This document shows positions 1 to 10,425 of a DNA stretch of 64,000 nucleotides, one piece after another. This stretch comes from Hyaloscypha bicolor E. Its lineage: Eukaryota; Ascomycota; Leotiomycetes; Helotiales; Hyaloscyphaceae. Positions within the stretch are counted from its first letter, which is position 1. Each line of letters begins with the position of its first letter. The notes beneath the pieces were generated by a model that searched no databases, had not been told where the DNA came from, and saw nothing but the letters and a program-made list of their open reading frames with translations. Where the stretch lies: assembly GCF_002865645.1 (NCBI RefSeq), contig NW_020194555.1, positions 1,638,288-1,702,287 of the forward strand, written 5' to 3'. The position numbers and the translations under genes were made by a program.

Positions 1-1373
1 CAAAGGCAGCTGGGAATGTGACAGGTCAAGCTGATGCTTTGATCTTCGCTGCTTTGGAGAGAAACACTGGCAAGGTTGGATTGGCTAGCGTTCTCTGCAC
101 CGAAACCGCTGTCAACCCTGAGATTGCAGCTATTTCGCAACATCAAGATCCTGCTTCTAGCGGTGCCGCTGCCATCAACAAGAAGATCGTTCTTGCTCTC
201 GCTCAACAACTCGCTTCTATCGGGGCTGATCCTCAACTGGCTCTCCTTTCTGGCACCTTCGCTCCAGGAAATGTGAGTTTTCCCCAATAGTCCTCAAAAA
301 ATTCATACTGACAGCTTAGGTCAACGACAACACTGGCAAGGGCAACACTTGTGATACCGCTGATGATGTTGAGGGTTGCATTTTCTCGCAAAATCTCCTC
401 GTCGATGACGCTACTGCAGCTGAAATCACTGCTGCCGTTTCCGGCGTTGCTGTAGCTGCCGGTACCGCTGCAAATTCTCCTGCGGCTTCCCCTGTGGCTT
501 CTCCCGCAGCCTCCCCCGCGGCCTCCCCTGCTGCCTCTTCTGGAGAAGCATGCGTGTGTCACCCCGGATTTGTCCTATTTTCATGTTTAAAGGCTGACAA
601 GAACTAGCCCACTACCCCAGCCGTACCTGCAACTTCAGTTGCCGCTGCTTCATCCGGAAACGCTGTTGCTTCTGCAAGTAAGGACCCCATATACTCCATC
701 CAGCCTTGGATTTGCCGGCTAACACGTGGCCTAGCTAATGAGCAGACCTTCACTGGAACTCTCGGAGGTGCAGCACCACCCGTCGCCAGCTCTGCCGGTG
801 ATCGCCCATTTTCTGTTAATGGAAACACTTTCGTCAACCTCGGAGCAGCCCTTCAACGGTCATGTGCCATTCAAAACAACGCATGCGCCAATGCCGCCAA
901 CTCTGGATCCCTCCCCGGTACCAGTGTGGGCGACTGCAATGCTCAAGAGACCGCCTGCAATGCCGCAGCATCCGCAAAGGTCAAGCGCGCTGCTCTTGAT
1001 TTCGGCTCTTGCTCCGACCCCGCCATTGAATTCGCCCCTGGTCTTGACGGACGCACTGAGAACTCCTTCCAGGCTGTCAACCAGGTTGATTTCAACCACG
1101 GGTCCGCGCTCAACATCAAGGTCATCTCGAGTTTTGTCTGCCAACAACTGCAAAACAAGTGCAAGGCCTCGGCCGCTACCATCGCAGCTTGCACCACCGC
1201 CCAGACTGCTGCCAGTATGTTCCACCTCCCATCTTTCCACCAGTTTGCCCGATACTAACAAATTGATAGACGCAGCAACTGGCCAGGCTGCAGCTGACGC
1301 ATTCAACTCCGCCCTCGGAGTTTCTGCAGCCAAGATGATCAAGCGCGCGAACGCGGCGTTTGTACAGATATAA
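1..1373 (+). CDS. Secreted Ala/Ser/Pro-rich fungal surface protein, 5'-partial
   Basis: The gene enters from the left edge, so its start and signal peptide are not visible. Exons are ..272, 320-553, 608-677, 735-1214 and 1270-1373. All junctions are GT-AG and keep phase, ending in TAA. The product has an Ala-rich N-terminal part, a linker of repeated Ala-Ser-Pro blocks (about 475-540), then a Cys-containing C-terminal domain starting near FSVNGNTFVNLGAALQRSC. That domain occurs in many ascomycete extracellular proteins, often mislabelled 'ribosomal protein s17' or 'circumsporozoite-like' in databases; this is family knowledge from memory. The Cys pairs around QNNACANA, GDCNAQETAC and VCQQLQNKC suggest disulphides, consistent with secretion. 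The molecular role is unknown; a cell-wall or surface function is inferred. The gene converges with the downstream transporter. Confidence 0.8.
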
Positions 1374-1820
1374 TGAGAAAATCCATATGATATCACCACG
1401 TTCTGTTTTTCATTTTCTTAGCTTGCTCATTGATAGCGAGGTGCCTGAATGGCGGGCAGGCGAGGATATCTTGCTTGTTTTTGTTTTAATGCACCGTAAC
1501 GAATCTTCTAACTAGCTGTGCAACCCAAAATACGAACTTCTGCAAAGCAAACTGGTTTTCAGGAAACGTGATCGTCGTGACGTGGATTTGGAATACTTCT
1601 CATGGTTTCTCATGTTTTGAATAGTAAGCATGAAAATGAAATGTAATCGTGACTCCCCAATCCAAAGCATACCAAATTTCATTCCCAAACTGAAACACCA
1701 CACCAGCACCACCCCTACCGTCGCCCAATTTCCCAACCAAGGCACGCCCTCTCCCTTCCACAAATCCAGCAATCCCCAATCCCCAATTTCCGCGGCCCGG
1801 AAAAAGACACAAGACTCAAC
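1374..1820. other. Convergent intergenic spacer
   Basis: The 447 nt between two convergent genes are probably 3' UTRs. Short open frames on both strands here lack splice or codon support, and I see no RNA gene. Confidence 0.6.
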
Positions 1821-3089
1821 TTAGGCAGAACTCTCGCTCGCCGAATTGCTCTTCTTGAAATGCCTCGCATGAAAATCCTTGGCAAAACCACTCACACCTT
1901 GATTCCCCGAGTGTGGGAGGGTATCAGCCCCATTGCCCTTGTCCTCCCTTGACGAATATCCGGTGCCAGCACCCGTGGCGGTAATCTGGTGTTCGAGAGG
2001 GCCTCCTTGCTCGTAGACCGCCGTGTCTAACGGCATGGTATCGAAGTGGATCTCGACTTCTTGCCCAGCGAGGAAGAGATACCAGTAGACTACGCCGGTG
2101 AAGAGCCCGCCGCCGACGAAGTTGCCAAGCAGGGAGGGGATCATGGATTTCCAGATGTAGTAACTGACGGTCAGGGGTTTGGGGGCCCCTAGGAATATAG
2201 CTAGGGGAATGAAGTACATGTTTGCGATTACGTGATCTGTTCCGAGGCCGACGAAACACATTACTGGGAACCAGATGGAAACGATTTTGGAGATTATTTC
2301 GCGGGAGGAGAGGGCGAGGAAGACGGCCATGCAGACGAGCCAGTTACCTGGGCGAGAGGGGTCAGCAAGTGACGAAGGAGGTTTCGTAGGTTGAGTTATG
2401 CTTAGGTGACGCGAGAAGTATACATACACAGAATGCCCTTTAAGAAGATCTGGTGCCACTCAGGAGTAACGCATTTAGCTTTTGCGAACGCGAGAGCTTC
2501 ATCTTTATATGCGCCAGTCTCGAATGTGCCGCCATCTGCGAACCGTCAGCATTGTGCCTGCGATGGAGAGGGGTAGGAATCGTACATCCTGTGAGAACTG
2601 CCATGAAGAACAGAGCACCTGCCAGGTTCCCAAAGAAGCTGACAAACAATGTCTTCAGCAGATCTAAGAAGCTACATCGACGGTGAAGCAGAGCAACAAC
2701 AGAATACATGCAATAACTTGTGAACAGATCCGCTCCTGTCAGGACCACCACTATCCAAGAACGGAGAGTCAGTACCAAGATGTTAGGAGGCTATCCTGGA
2801 GATATTCCAGGAAATTAAACGATCTGCTTCTGGCTAACTTACTGATCAAACCGACTGGGAAGACCATCGCTCCGATTGTACGGATGAGCCCGGGAGCATT
2901 GGTTTGGAACCATGGAGCGGTGTTAGTGGAGAGGGCGAGAGCACAGCCAAATGAAATCAATGCTCCCCCCATGAAAGAGTTGATGAACATCTTATCGATC
3001 CTCATCCGAGCCTTCTTCGCACCAATACGGGAGACGAGCTCCGTAGTCTGAGCGGGTGTGAAAGCATCCATACTGACGTTTTGTGCCAA
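1821..3089 (-). CDS. Formate/nitrite transporter (FNT family)
   Basis: Four exons: 3089-2843, 2750-2586, 2535-2428 and 2347-1821, giving 348 aa. The splices restore the family stretches FPVGLIMVVLTGADLFTS and AVLTGYGGTFETGAYKDEA across junctions, which supports the model. FNT proteins are pentameric channels for formate, nitrite or other small anions, with six membrane segments per subunit. Here the segments run from about residue 35 (FINSFMGGALISFGCAL) through the GNLAGALFF, GNWLVCMAVFLA, GLGTDHVIANMYFIP and GNFVGGGLFTGVVYW helices. The C-terminal tail is hydrophilic and Ser-rich. The length is slightly above bacterial FocA/NirC and fits fungal NitA-type members. Whether the substrate is nitrite or formate cannot be told from sequence. 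No nitrate-assimilation genes are adjacent. Confidence 0.92.
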
Positions 3090-4544
3090 TTTATAGTGGG
3101 ATTTTGTAGGAAATTCAACAAAAATGGTGTGTGCGGAGCTGAAAAGAAGGAGAAACAGAAGTGAAGAAAGACCGAAGATCAGCGAGGCACAATACAGATA
3201 TCAATAGCTCGCATCGCTCCCACTGGAGAGGCCCTAGGCTGACAGATTTAAGACCGACAACCGCTTTTTCACTCATCCATTTTGTCAGACGCCCACTAAG
3301 TGTCCACCCCGACCTCTACCCTTGTCTCCATGTGGAGAAGCCCTTGCTCATGCTTATCTGGGGAACGGGATCATCTCCTTTGGGAACAAGACCGACGTTT
3401 TTGCCTTCCATTCCCTAATATTCGCACTTGTTTCGGTCATAGTTCGGTGGGTATTGTAAACATCGGGGTTGCTTTGGGTGAGGAGAGAATGAGGAAGGAG
3501 AAATAGATGTACAGGGGACTTGAGGCGGGGTAGAGCACTAAGCGCTGATGGCAGTCTGGGGAGCTTGTTGGAATTGCGGGATTCTAGATTGGAGATTGGC
3601 TGGTGGAAACTACAAATGTGGAATTGGAATGACAGTGCATGTAAGAAGGAAGGATAGTTCCGCCAAACAACTTTGACTGATATCATCCAGTCTAAGATGG
3701 GCACCAGCGATCCGGCTCTTTACTCTGGCTTTGATCGCTCGATAGAAGCAATTGGGTCTCCGGTCCTACTTCAGGCAGCCTGAAATAATGTGTGCAAAAG
3801 AGTCCGGTCCTCATACCAACCAATCCCAAATCAAGGATGACAAGAAGTCAAATGGGACTGGTGCGGGAATGCCGGATTTGCGATTTGCAATGCAAGCCGC
3901 GATTCAACTTTCTGCTTTGGGGTTCTGCTCCGCTGGCAAGTGGGACGCGTGGCATCCACTGAACCATCAGAAAGGCTTGATGCCATGGGGTGAAGTGTTT
4001 TGGAGAAGTGTAGCTTGATCTAGAGAAGCTTTTATGAGATCTCTTGGCTGCGTTGATGTTCGGGTGAGGTGTGCGCCCTAAAAGCGGCCCCTGACGCCAC
4101 AAAATGTAGCCCATTATCAAGGAGCTTCAAAGTCAGCTTCATAAGCATCGGGAATTCTATTGTCTTTTGCTAATTTACCATACTTCACTTAATTCTCTCA
4201 ATATTCTGCTTCAGTGCGCACTTTACAATCATTTGTCTGTGGAATTGAGGCCAAAAAATGTGCAGGGAAACTCCCAACTGTAGCCCCCGCAATTTATGGC
4301 TGCTTGGCGCTGCATGGCGCAAGCCATATCTTGGAAATGTCTTCCAGGCCACGCCTGTTCTGACCGCATTCAGTCAACGACGGATGCTCCTGACAATCCT
4401 CAAACGCATGGCAGATGCTTTGTCAGAGAGCTCGTGCTGTAATTACAGGGAGCTCTTGCCCTCCCTACTGTAGTGAAATCACAATCAGATATCCCATATC
4501 AGAAACCCTTAAACCTCTTGCATATATATCCGAGCACACAAATT
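3090..4544. other. Upstream region of the FNT gene, no gene seen
   Basis: Open frames here are short, start with non-ATG codons or lack protein-like composition. It probably holds the FNT promoter and 5' UTR. No tRNA or repeat was recognised. Confidence 0.5.
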
Positions 4545-4676
4545 ATGACGAGGCTTCTCCCCACCACCGCCAAAGCGCAAGAGCAAAACTATCTCAAACA
4601 ATGCACCCGCGCTCCGAAAACCGAGTACGACTTCATTCTGTACCCACCATCGAAAGTCTACCCTCTCATCGAGTAG
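4545..4676 (+). CDS. Small ORF, 43 aa, unrecognised
   Basis: The ATG lies about 15 nt after a TATA-like stretch (catatatatc, 4521-4530). The peptide has no low-complexity bias and reads like real protein (internal stretch KTEYDFILYPPSKVYPLIE), but I recognise no family. It could be a micropeptide, the first exon of something lost, or chance. No splice donor extends it convincingly. Confidence 0.2.
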   Translation: MTRLLPTTAKAQEQNYLKQCTRAPKTEYDFILYPPSKVYPLIE

Positions 4677-4818
4677 AAGAAGTCTGGAGAAGGTGGGAAG
4701 GTGTCCCACCACAGATACAATAGAACGTTTATTGTTGACGGCGAATTGTTGACTCTGAAGGGAAGGGTGACTAGATGACAGAAGTCCCAAGACTAATTCA
4801 TAGACGCGCAGTCCGTCT

Positions 4819-5345
4819 CTAGCAGATGCGAGGCAGATCGTTGTTAACATCGAGATGAAGATTCTTTAACGCGAGGTTTATCGACGGCAGTGTTGTCTCC
4901 TGGCAACAGTCCGTAGTGAATGGAGCGTCCATGTACCTAATTGCAGAGTTTGAATCAGTGAAGAATACCGTCCTAGCGACCCATTGGTCGCATACACTCT
5001 TGATTTGCCATTGTACAGCGATTCTGTGTTCATTGTCCGAGACGGCCCCGCCGTTGCCGAAAGTGCAGAAGAAGCCCACGGCGCGTTGCCTGCCTGCTGC
5101 CAATTAGCGTCTACTGCGCCAGCGTTGATTTGTGGGCCGGATGCAATTTTATCTAAATTACTACGGTGTTGGTGTTGGCCGGATTGAGGTGGCCGTTGCC
5201 GTTGTAGAAGATATAAGTGTTGGATTCGCGAGCCTCAAGAAGGCTAGAGGTTATGTTTGAGGATAGGTTTTTGCTAGAGAGGTCGCTGCAGACCGTACTG
5301 CTGGACTGCTTCTGGCGGGGGTGGTAGTAGATGTGGTAAGGCAAA
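4819..5345 (-). pseudogene. Possible small secreted Cys-containing protein, broken or mis-split
   Basis: Two coding-like stretches lie on the minus strand. One (from about 5345) includes VCSDLSSKNLSSN and NTYIFYNGNGHLNPANTNT. The other (5103-4819) includes GFFCTFGNGGAVSDNEHRI and ends with an LPRIC stop. Just upstream, in another frame, a hydrophobic run (LLPLQVVALVCLTTST) could be a signal-peptide core following a TTTTTCAG acceptor-like site. No single ATG-to-stop model with clean splice sites joins the parts. This suggests a small secreted protein gene that is degraded or has an unusual intron pattern. I do not recognise the family. Confidence 0.25.
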
Positions 5346-6064
5346 CGAGAGCCACCACTTGTAGAGGAAGAAGAGTTCTGAAAAATATCGTGAAGTGGCT
5401 TTCAGCAATTTTGGGCTTTGTTGATGAAGAGAATCGAGGTGCAGTAGACGATTTGAGATGTGATCTGTGGATGATTTGCAAAGCATTAAAAATAACAAAC
5501 AGAGCAGGGGCTTCTGTCCTCTTATACACCCAAAAAAACCATTCAAAGCTGCACAAGCCTCTCCAATTTAGACCCTTGCGGCCGTCTAAGCCTCCCCGCA
5601 CCGTGGGTGCACTATCCAGCAGAATGGTTGCGGATCACAAAGTACTATTCCCACTTTGATGTTGAGCCAATTAGAGAGCTGGTAATATATGAGAGATGGG
5701 CACAGTTTCATGTCCGTTTTGTTGTTAATTCTTCTCCTGCTGCGGTCCTCGTATTCGTACCAGGAGATGACCTTTGGGCTCTCGCATCTCACCATGCCCA
5801 ATCAATGTAATTTGCCAAGCTGCAGATGAACAGGGTACTCGCCGCTTAGTGCAATCTTACTGCCCGTGAGGAACAATGGGAGCCCTAGAACTACAGTGTG
5901 CTGGCGAAGGCAAGTGCTGTGTGTCTCCTGCCTGGCTTGTCAAGTGAGGCATAAAGAGGATCGAAGTTCCAAGCAGGAATTTAGCAACCTAGCCCTGCTG
6001 TCTGCATTGGTAAAAAATGTTGTGTTAGTCCATCAAGCTAGTAATATATGCTGTAATACTTGGC
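5346..6064. other. Intergenic, no gene seen
   Basis: Short frames only. The right end is probably the 3' UTR of the MFS gene. Confidence 0.5.
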
Positions 6065-7893
6065 TCAGTCGTTACCCAAGAGCGGCTCCTCTTGATGCTC
6101 CATTCCTTGGTCTAGCTTGACGAAGCTTGAAGACAGCGTCGCAAGAGCATAGAATCCCTTCCTATGTTAGCAATTCAAACCCGGCTGAGAGGTTTTAAAC
6201 TCACAGCTGCAACGAAAAAGGGCATAGCCCGCCAAAATGGAGGTAAACCCAGACAGCCAGCAAAAATCAGTTGAATTGCGGGGTCGCCAACCGCATGCCC
6301 CAAGCTTTCGAGTACAACGATTGCTGCGTATAAGGTTGCTTTTGCATCATTGGAAATCCAATAAGAAACTAGCGAGAGAGCAGACACTCTGCTACCGAAC
6401 CCCGCAGCGAAGATGAAGACACCTACGAGGAGATTAGCAGAAGCTCACATGGCAGGGATGAGCTACTTGCCAATCGGAAGGAATGTGCTACTCTGAGAAA
6501 GTCCAATGGCAAGACAGCCCAATGCTAAGAGCGCGACGCTTGTGCGGACGAGAACAAGGTCAATTGTCTCTGGTCTGACGTTGTATGCCAGACGAATATA
6601 TGCAGTCGATCGAGGTACCAGAAACAAGAACAAAATAATATTGATCAGAGCTGTCTCTGTATAGAAGGTCGCACCCGTTGATATCTTGAGTCCGAATCGA
6701 ACAGAAGCGTATTGTATCAAAAGACTGAGCATTGCGTATCTGAAAATGTTCACGAGGAAAACGGGAACGAGAAGCATGGTGTTCCGGTCCGACAAGGCGG
6801 CGAAGACGCCATTTACTAATTCAGACTTGGGCGAGGTCTTCGGATCCTGATCTAATAAAGAAATATTTTCTTCTTGAATTGACTGTGGGGGATTGGCTGA
6901 AAATGAGCTGTCAGGGGACTTTCTAGGATCTGGTCCAATTGCGAGAAGCATTAGACACAGAAACACAGACGCCATTGACAGACCACACGGAATCCAAGGT
7001 GAAATATCCATGGTGATAGAAGCTGTAAATGATGCAACAAGCTCTGCTACATAAAATGCAGAGAAAATGTAGTAGAATGCATGACTCCTGAAACAGCTGG
7101 CGTCAGCATAGAGCTTCCCGTGATCGACATGCTTTGAACTCATTACCGTCTCTCTGTAGGAACTAATTCTGATGCCATGGCCCACATGAACGCAGAAGCA
7201 GAATTCAAGCCTCCTCCACACAAGAGAATTGCCGAGGAGAGCCACACCAGTCGCAGGGGAAATATCTTGGGAAATGCACCTAGGAGGTGTCAGCAACAAA
7301 TCCCGATCCCTGAATGACCAAAACCTTCCTGGAACATTCAGGAAATTCGCACTTACAAACTATGAATACCTCGCAGAGAGAACCAGCAACTCCTACCAGG
7401 GCCAAAGCCATAATTTTCCGGCGACCATGATGATCGCCAAGTCGTCCGATTGGAACAGCGACAAGTAGAACTGGGGTCTCATTAGCACCCACCCACAACG
7501 TCGAACCAAGCTCTCAGTACCAGGGATTGTATCAAACGTCGACTTCCATCCTCTAAGAGTTGCCAAGGAACGTTGAATCTCCTCAGTCTTGCAGAAAGAC
7601 TCGTCGACTCCACCAGCGGGAAAATCGAAGTAAGAAAGGCAAAGAGAATTTTCATAGAGCCTCATTAATGGTGCAACTAAGATCATGTCGCAAAATGCCA
7701 AAAGAAAGTGTATAGTCATGAAGTAAAGAACAATGCTGGTTAATGGTTTGGCACGTTTCAGTATTGACTCTTGGTCCTCTCCGACGGATCCATTGATTCG
7801 GGGTCGACCATCATCGAGGAGAGGTGTTTCTGCGAGTGCATCTCCACGATGGCCGTCCGGAGCTGGTGTGCTTGCTTCACTTGAAGCAGCCAT
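6065..7893 (-). CDS. Major facilitator superfamily transporter
   Basis: Six exons (7893-7521, 7470-7357, 7279-7147, 7087-6471, 6422-6205, 6157-6065) give 515 aa. A hydrophilic N-terminus is followed by about 12 hydrophobic segments. The MFS signature loop PIGRLGDHHGRRKIMAL after the second helix is restored by splicing out 7471-7520. A hydrophilic central loop (DPRKSPDSSFSAN) separates the two halves. The tail reads LDQGMEHQEEPLLGND, a possible acidic dileucine sorting signal. The intron at 6423-6470 has a GC donor (G|GCAAGT), the only choice that keeps frame. The gene belongs to the drug/metabolite-exporter type of MFS common beside secondary-metabolism genes; the substrate is unknown. Two TCACGTGA palindromes lie 450-610 bp upstream of its ATG. 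Confidence 0.9.
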
Positions 7894-8343
7894 CTATTTT
7901 ATTATTGACGTTATCGTTGGATAGGATGTCAAGGGACGAGGTCGGCGTCGATGCGAAGAATAGAGTACTCTCACCGCTTTATTCTGCCAAACGTGACCGG
8001 GCTAAAATCACGTCTCTCTAAATCTCTTCTCCCTTCCCAGACTCTCTCAAAACATGTCTTCAATACCTTCTCCCTCACCAAAGTTTGCAAGCTATTAGCT
8101 ATACCGAGCTTTCATACGTGGTCACTGGCCGCCACTTGATGGCCCACCGCGAGCTCACCTCTCGGAAAACGGGCCATCTCGAGTTTAGACCGAATCCTAA
8201 TTTTGAGCTTGTCAAGTATGCCGTAGCAGGCAATACCGAGTCCAGTCGCTCCAGTTTCGTATTTTTACACTCGGTTATAGAAACAACATCAATTCGCAGT
8301 ATCTAGAGAGGTAGTGCTTTCTATGGTGGACGGAGAAAGTCTA

Positions 8344-8351
8344 TCACGTGA
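8344..8351. promoter_or_regulatory. TCACGTGA palindrome (E-box-like), copy 1
   Basis: An exact 8-bp palindrome with a CACGTG core, the class of site bound by bHLH factors in fungi. It is about 450 bp upstream of the MFS start. Function is inferred. Confidence 0.35.
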
Positions 8352-8497
8352 CTCATTTATTCGTTCACTCCACCATGGATCAATCTTCTTCTGAGAGTAG
8401 TGCTCCAAGCGACAGAAGATTCAAGAGCAAGATGTCCCGCAAGGCAACGTGGGTTTGTTCGAATGAAGATCGCCAAAGGTTGAGACAATGTTCAAAG

Positions 8498-8505
8498 TCA
8501 CGTGA
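8498..8505. promoter_or_regulatory. TCACGTGA palindrome, copy 2, inside a 12-bp palindrome
   Basis: It is embedded in AGTCACGTGACT, a perfect 12-bp palindrome, 154 bp from copy 1. Regulatory function is inferred. Confidence 0.35.
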
Positions 8506-9168
8506 CTAAATAGAAAGTCTACTGGGCACATTTGGGAGGGCAAGCAAAGCTTTCATGTTCCATACAGACGTCTAACAGGCTGGAATTCTTCAATCTTCCT
8601 ATAATATTACGGAATGTTTCAAGGACAATGATGAACTGCCAGTGTGAGAATGTCTCTGAGCCACAAGTCTCTCAGTGGATGCGCGATTCAAAATATGCAT
8701 TTCAGGATTCAACCGTGGCCGAATACGCCTTAACATGGTGGATATGATGGATTATTCTCGGGATCTTTGCATGTGTGCTTCTATTTTGATGCGTTTTCCT
8801 TACTCTTACTCGAATGTTGGTATTTTTCGGCCTTTACCGATCACCAAGCGTTTAGTTGTGTTTGCCCAACACCACACTTTCGTGACATGTTTGCAAGGCT
8901 TTTGATCATTCCATGAATAGTTGTCAAGTAACACATCGCTGAGTCACAGGGCCATGTTCGACTTCTTTGAGGTTCTTGAAGTCTCTGGGTTTGGCAGGCA
9001 GGATGTGAGGCAGCACACCCCCCTTAGAACAAAGGACTTGTCTAGCGAGCAGGGCTGGTGTTGAGCTGAATAGCTCTAATATAAGATGCAATGAACAGAC
9101 TCAAGGTATTGCTTTTCATTACTATCCACCCGACATCAGAAGAGACAAAAGATCAACGGCATATCAAG

Positions 9169-10305
9169 ATGCCGCCGCCGACAACATTCTGGGACCCACG
9201 CCTCCTTCTTGACTGTTATCCCCTCAGGGAGAATTTCAAGTGTACCGGAACCACGAAGAAAGGCGCTCGATGCGGCCAGACTTTCATCGAAAACAAATCA
9301 AAGTCCGACTCGGACCGCGTTCTCTCCATCCTCTCGAGCGAGGATATTATCGCAAATGGCCTGGGCGATCGAATAAAAAACTGCCTACGAATCCTCGCTG
9401 AGCTTACTCTCTGCCCAAGATGGCACCGCGGATCACAAATCAACACTGTCTATCTCAAGTGGTTTCGGACGATCAACAGCTTCATCACTGAGGAACGGTC
9501 GAGAAGCAGCATCCGTGCCGGTGGTAAATGAAGAACGTCCTCGACAACCAAGAGACGATGTAAGTCCCTATTCACGGGTGTTTCAGTACTTTCACTCGAT
9601 GCTGATTTACTGTTCTAGCCTCAAGCACGGCAGCTGCCTCTGCCTGCTCGGAGAGCGAATCTCGATGCATACCAGCGCCTAATGGACGAAATGGCGGGGA
9701 TTGATGGGGAAAGGGCCCAAATACAAGCACTTCAAGAATACATAGATCAAATGCTAGCTTATTTACCTGCTCGCCAAGAACGAATTGTCCCTGTAAGTGA
9801 TCATCAGAATCTCCCATTTGACGACGTGCTACTGAAACAAACAGCAACATCCAGTACCTCAAAACGCTCCCGTTGAGGAAGATAACAATCACCTACCTCC
9901 ACGAGAACGCCATCTTCGACTTGAGGTCGCTGCAGAGGGCGCAGTCAACGCAGTGGCAGCTCAAGCGCAACCACCAGCTCCTGTACGACCTCCACCGCCT
10001 GTCCTGGAGGTAGCTGTCCCTGTCCGCCGACATGCCCACCGCCCTGCTCGGGCGGCTGCCATCAGAAAGTCGTTGACTGAGGAATGCTATATTTGCTACG
10101 AGGCCTTCGACGGTCCCGATAGTGCTGTTTGGTGCCGACGGAAATGTGGCCAGAACATACATAAAGAATGTTTCGAGCAGTGGAGTGGGAATAAGGAGAG
10201 ACGAGACGTCAAGTGCGGATTCTGGTAGGCTGTATTTTGGATCTTGTTCCGCTTGAGGGTACTAACGATTGACGTTTTAGTCGTGCAAAGTGGGTCTGGG
10301 AATAA
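9169..10305 (+). CDS. RING-type zinc-finger protein with N-terminal Cys motif region
   Basis: The start is taken at ATG 9169 (ATCAAGATGCC); an in-frame GTG-type extension to 9091 is less likely. Coding segments are 9169 to about 9520, then through to 9559, 9619-9792, 9845-10224 and 10281-10305. The introns at 9560, 9793 and 10225 keep phase. The N-terminal part (FKCTGTTKKGARC ... LCPRWHR) resembles a Cys-containing domain of fungal proteins. The C-terminus is a RING-like finger, C-x2-C (CYIC), then VWCRRKCGQNIHKEC and CGFC; the final intron splits the last Cys codon. RING proteins usually act as E3 ubiquitin ligases. Between about 9440 and 9530 the frame shifts by one, and I found no GT-AG intron that repairs it. 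Either a frameshift, a sequencing error or two separate genes is possible. Confidence 0.65.
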
Positions 10306-10425
10306 GTTTGGACATGCAACTTCTGACACAGAATGGAGAAATGGTGTGAGATACCTCTGATAGCAGTTGGTTGATATCACTCAATAAATGTCGAGATCAT
10401 CACTTCCAAATCCAAAAAATCCTCT

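Larger units (their letters stand above)
7894..9168. other. Divergent promoter region of the MFS and RING genes
   Basis: No supported gene. A 44-aa ATG frame at 8375-8509 is flanked by two TCACGTGA sites but has no family resemblance or splice context. The rest shows only short frames. Confidence 0.5.

Noticed and set aside
738..1399. Plus- and minus-strand ORFs of 179-211 codons overlapping the first gene
   Set aside because: Shadow frames of the spliced secreted-protein gene.
8375..8509. 44-codon ATG frame between the MFS and RING genes
   Set aside because: Too short, no similarity recognised, and bounded by palindromic sites better explained as promoter elements.
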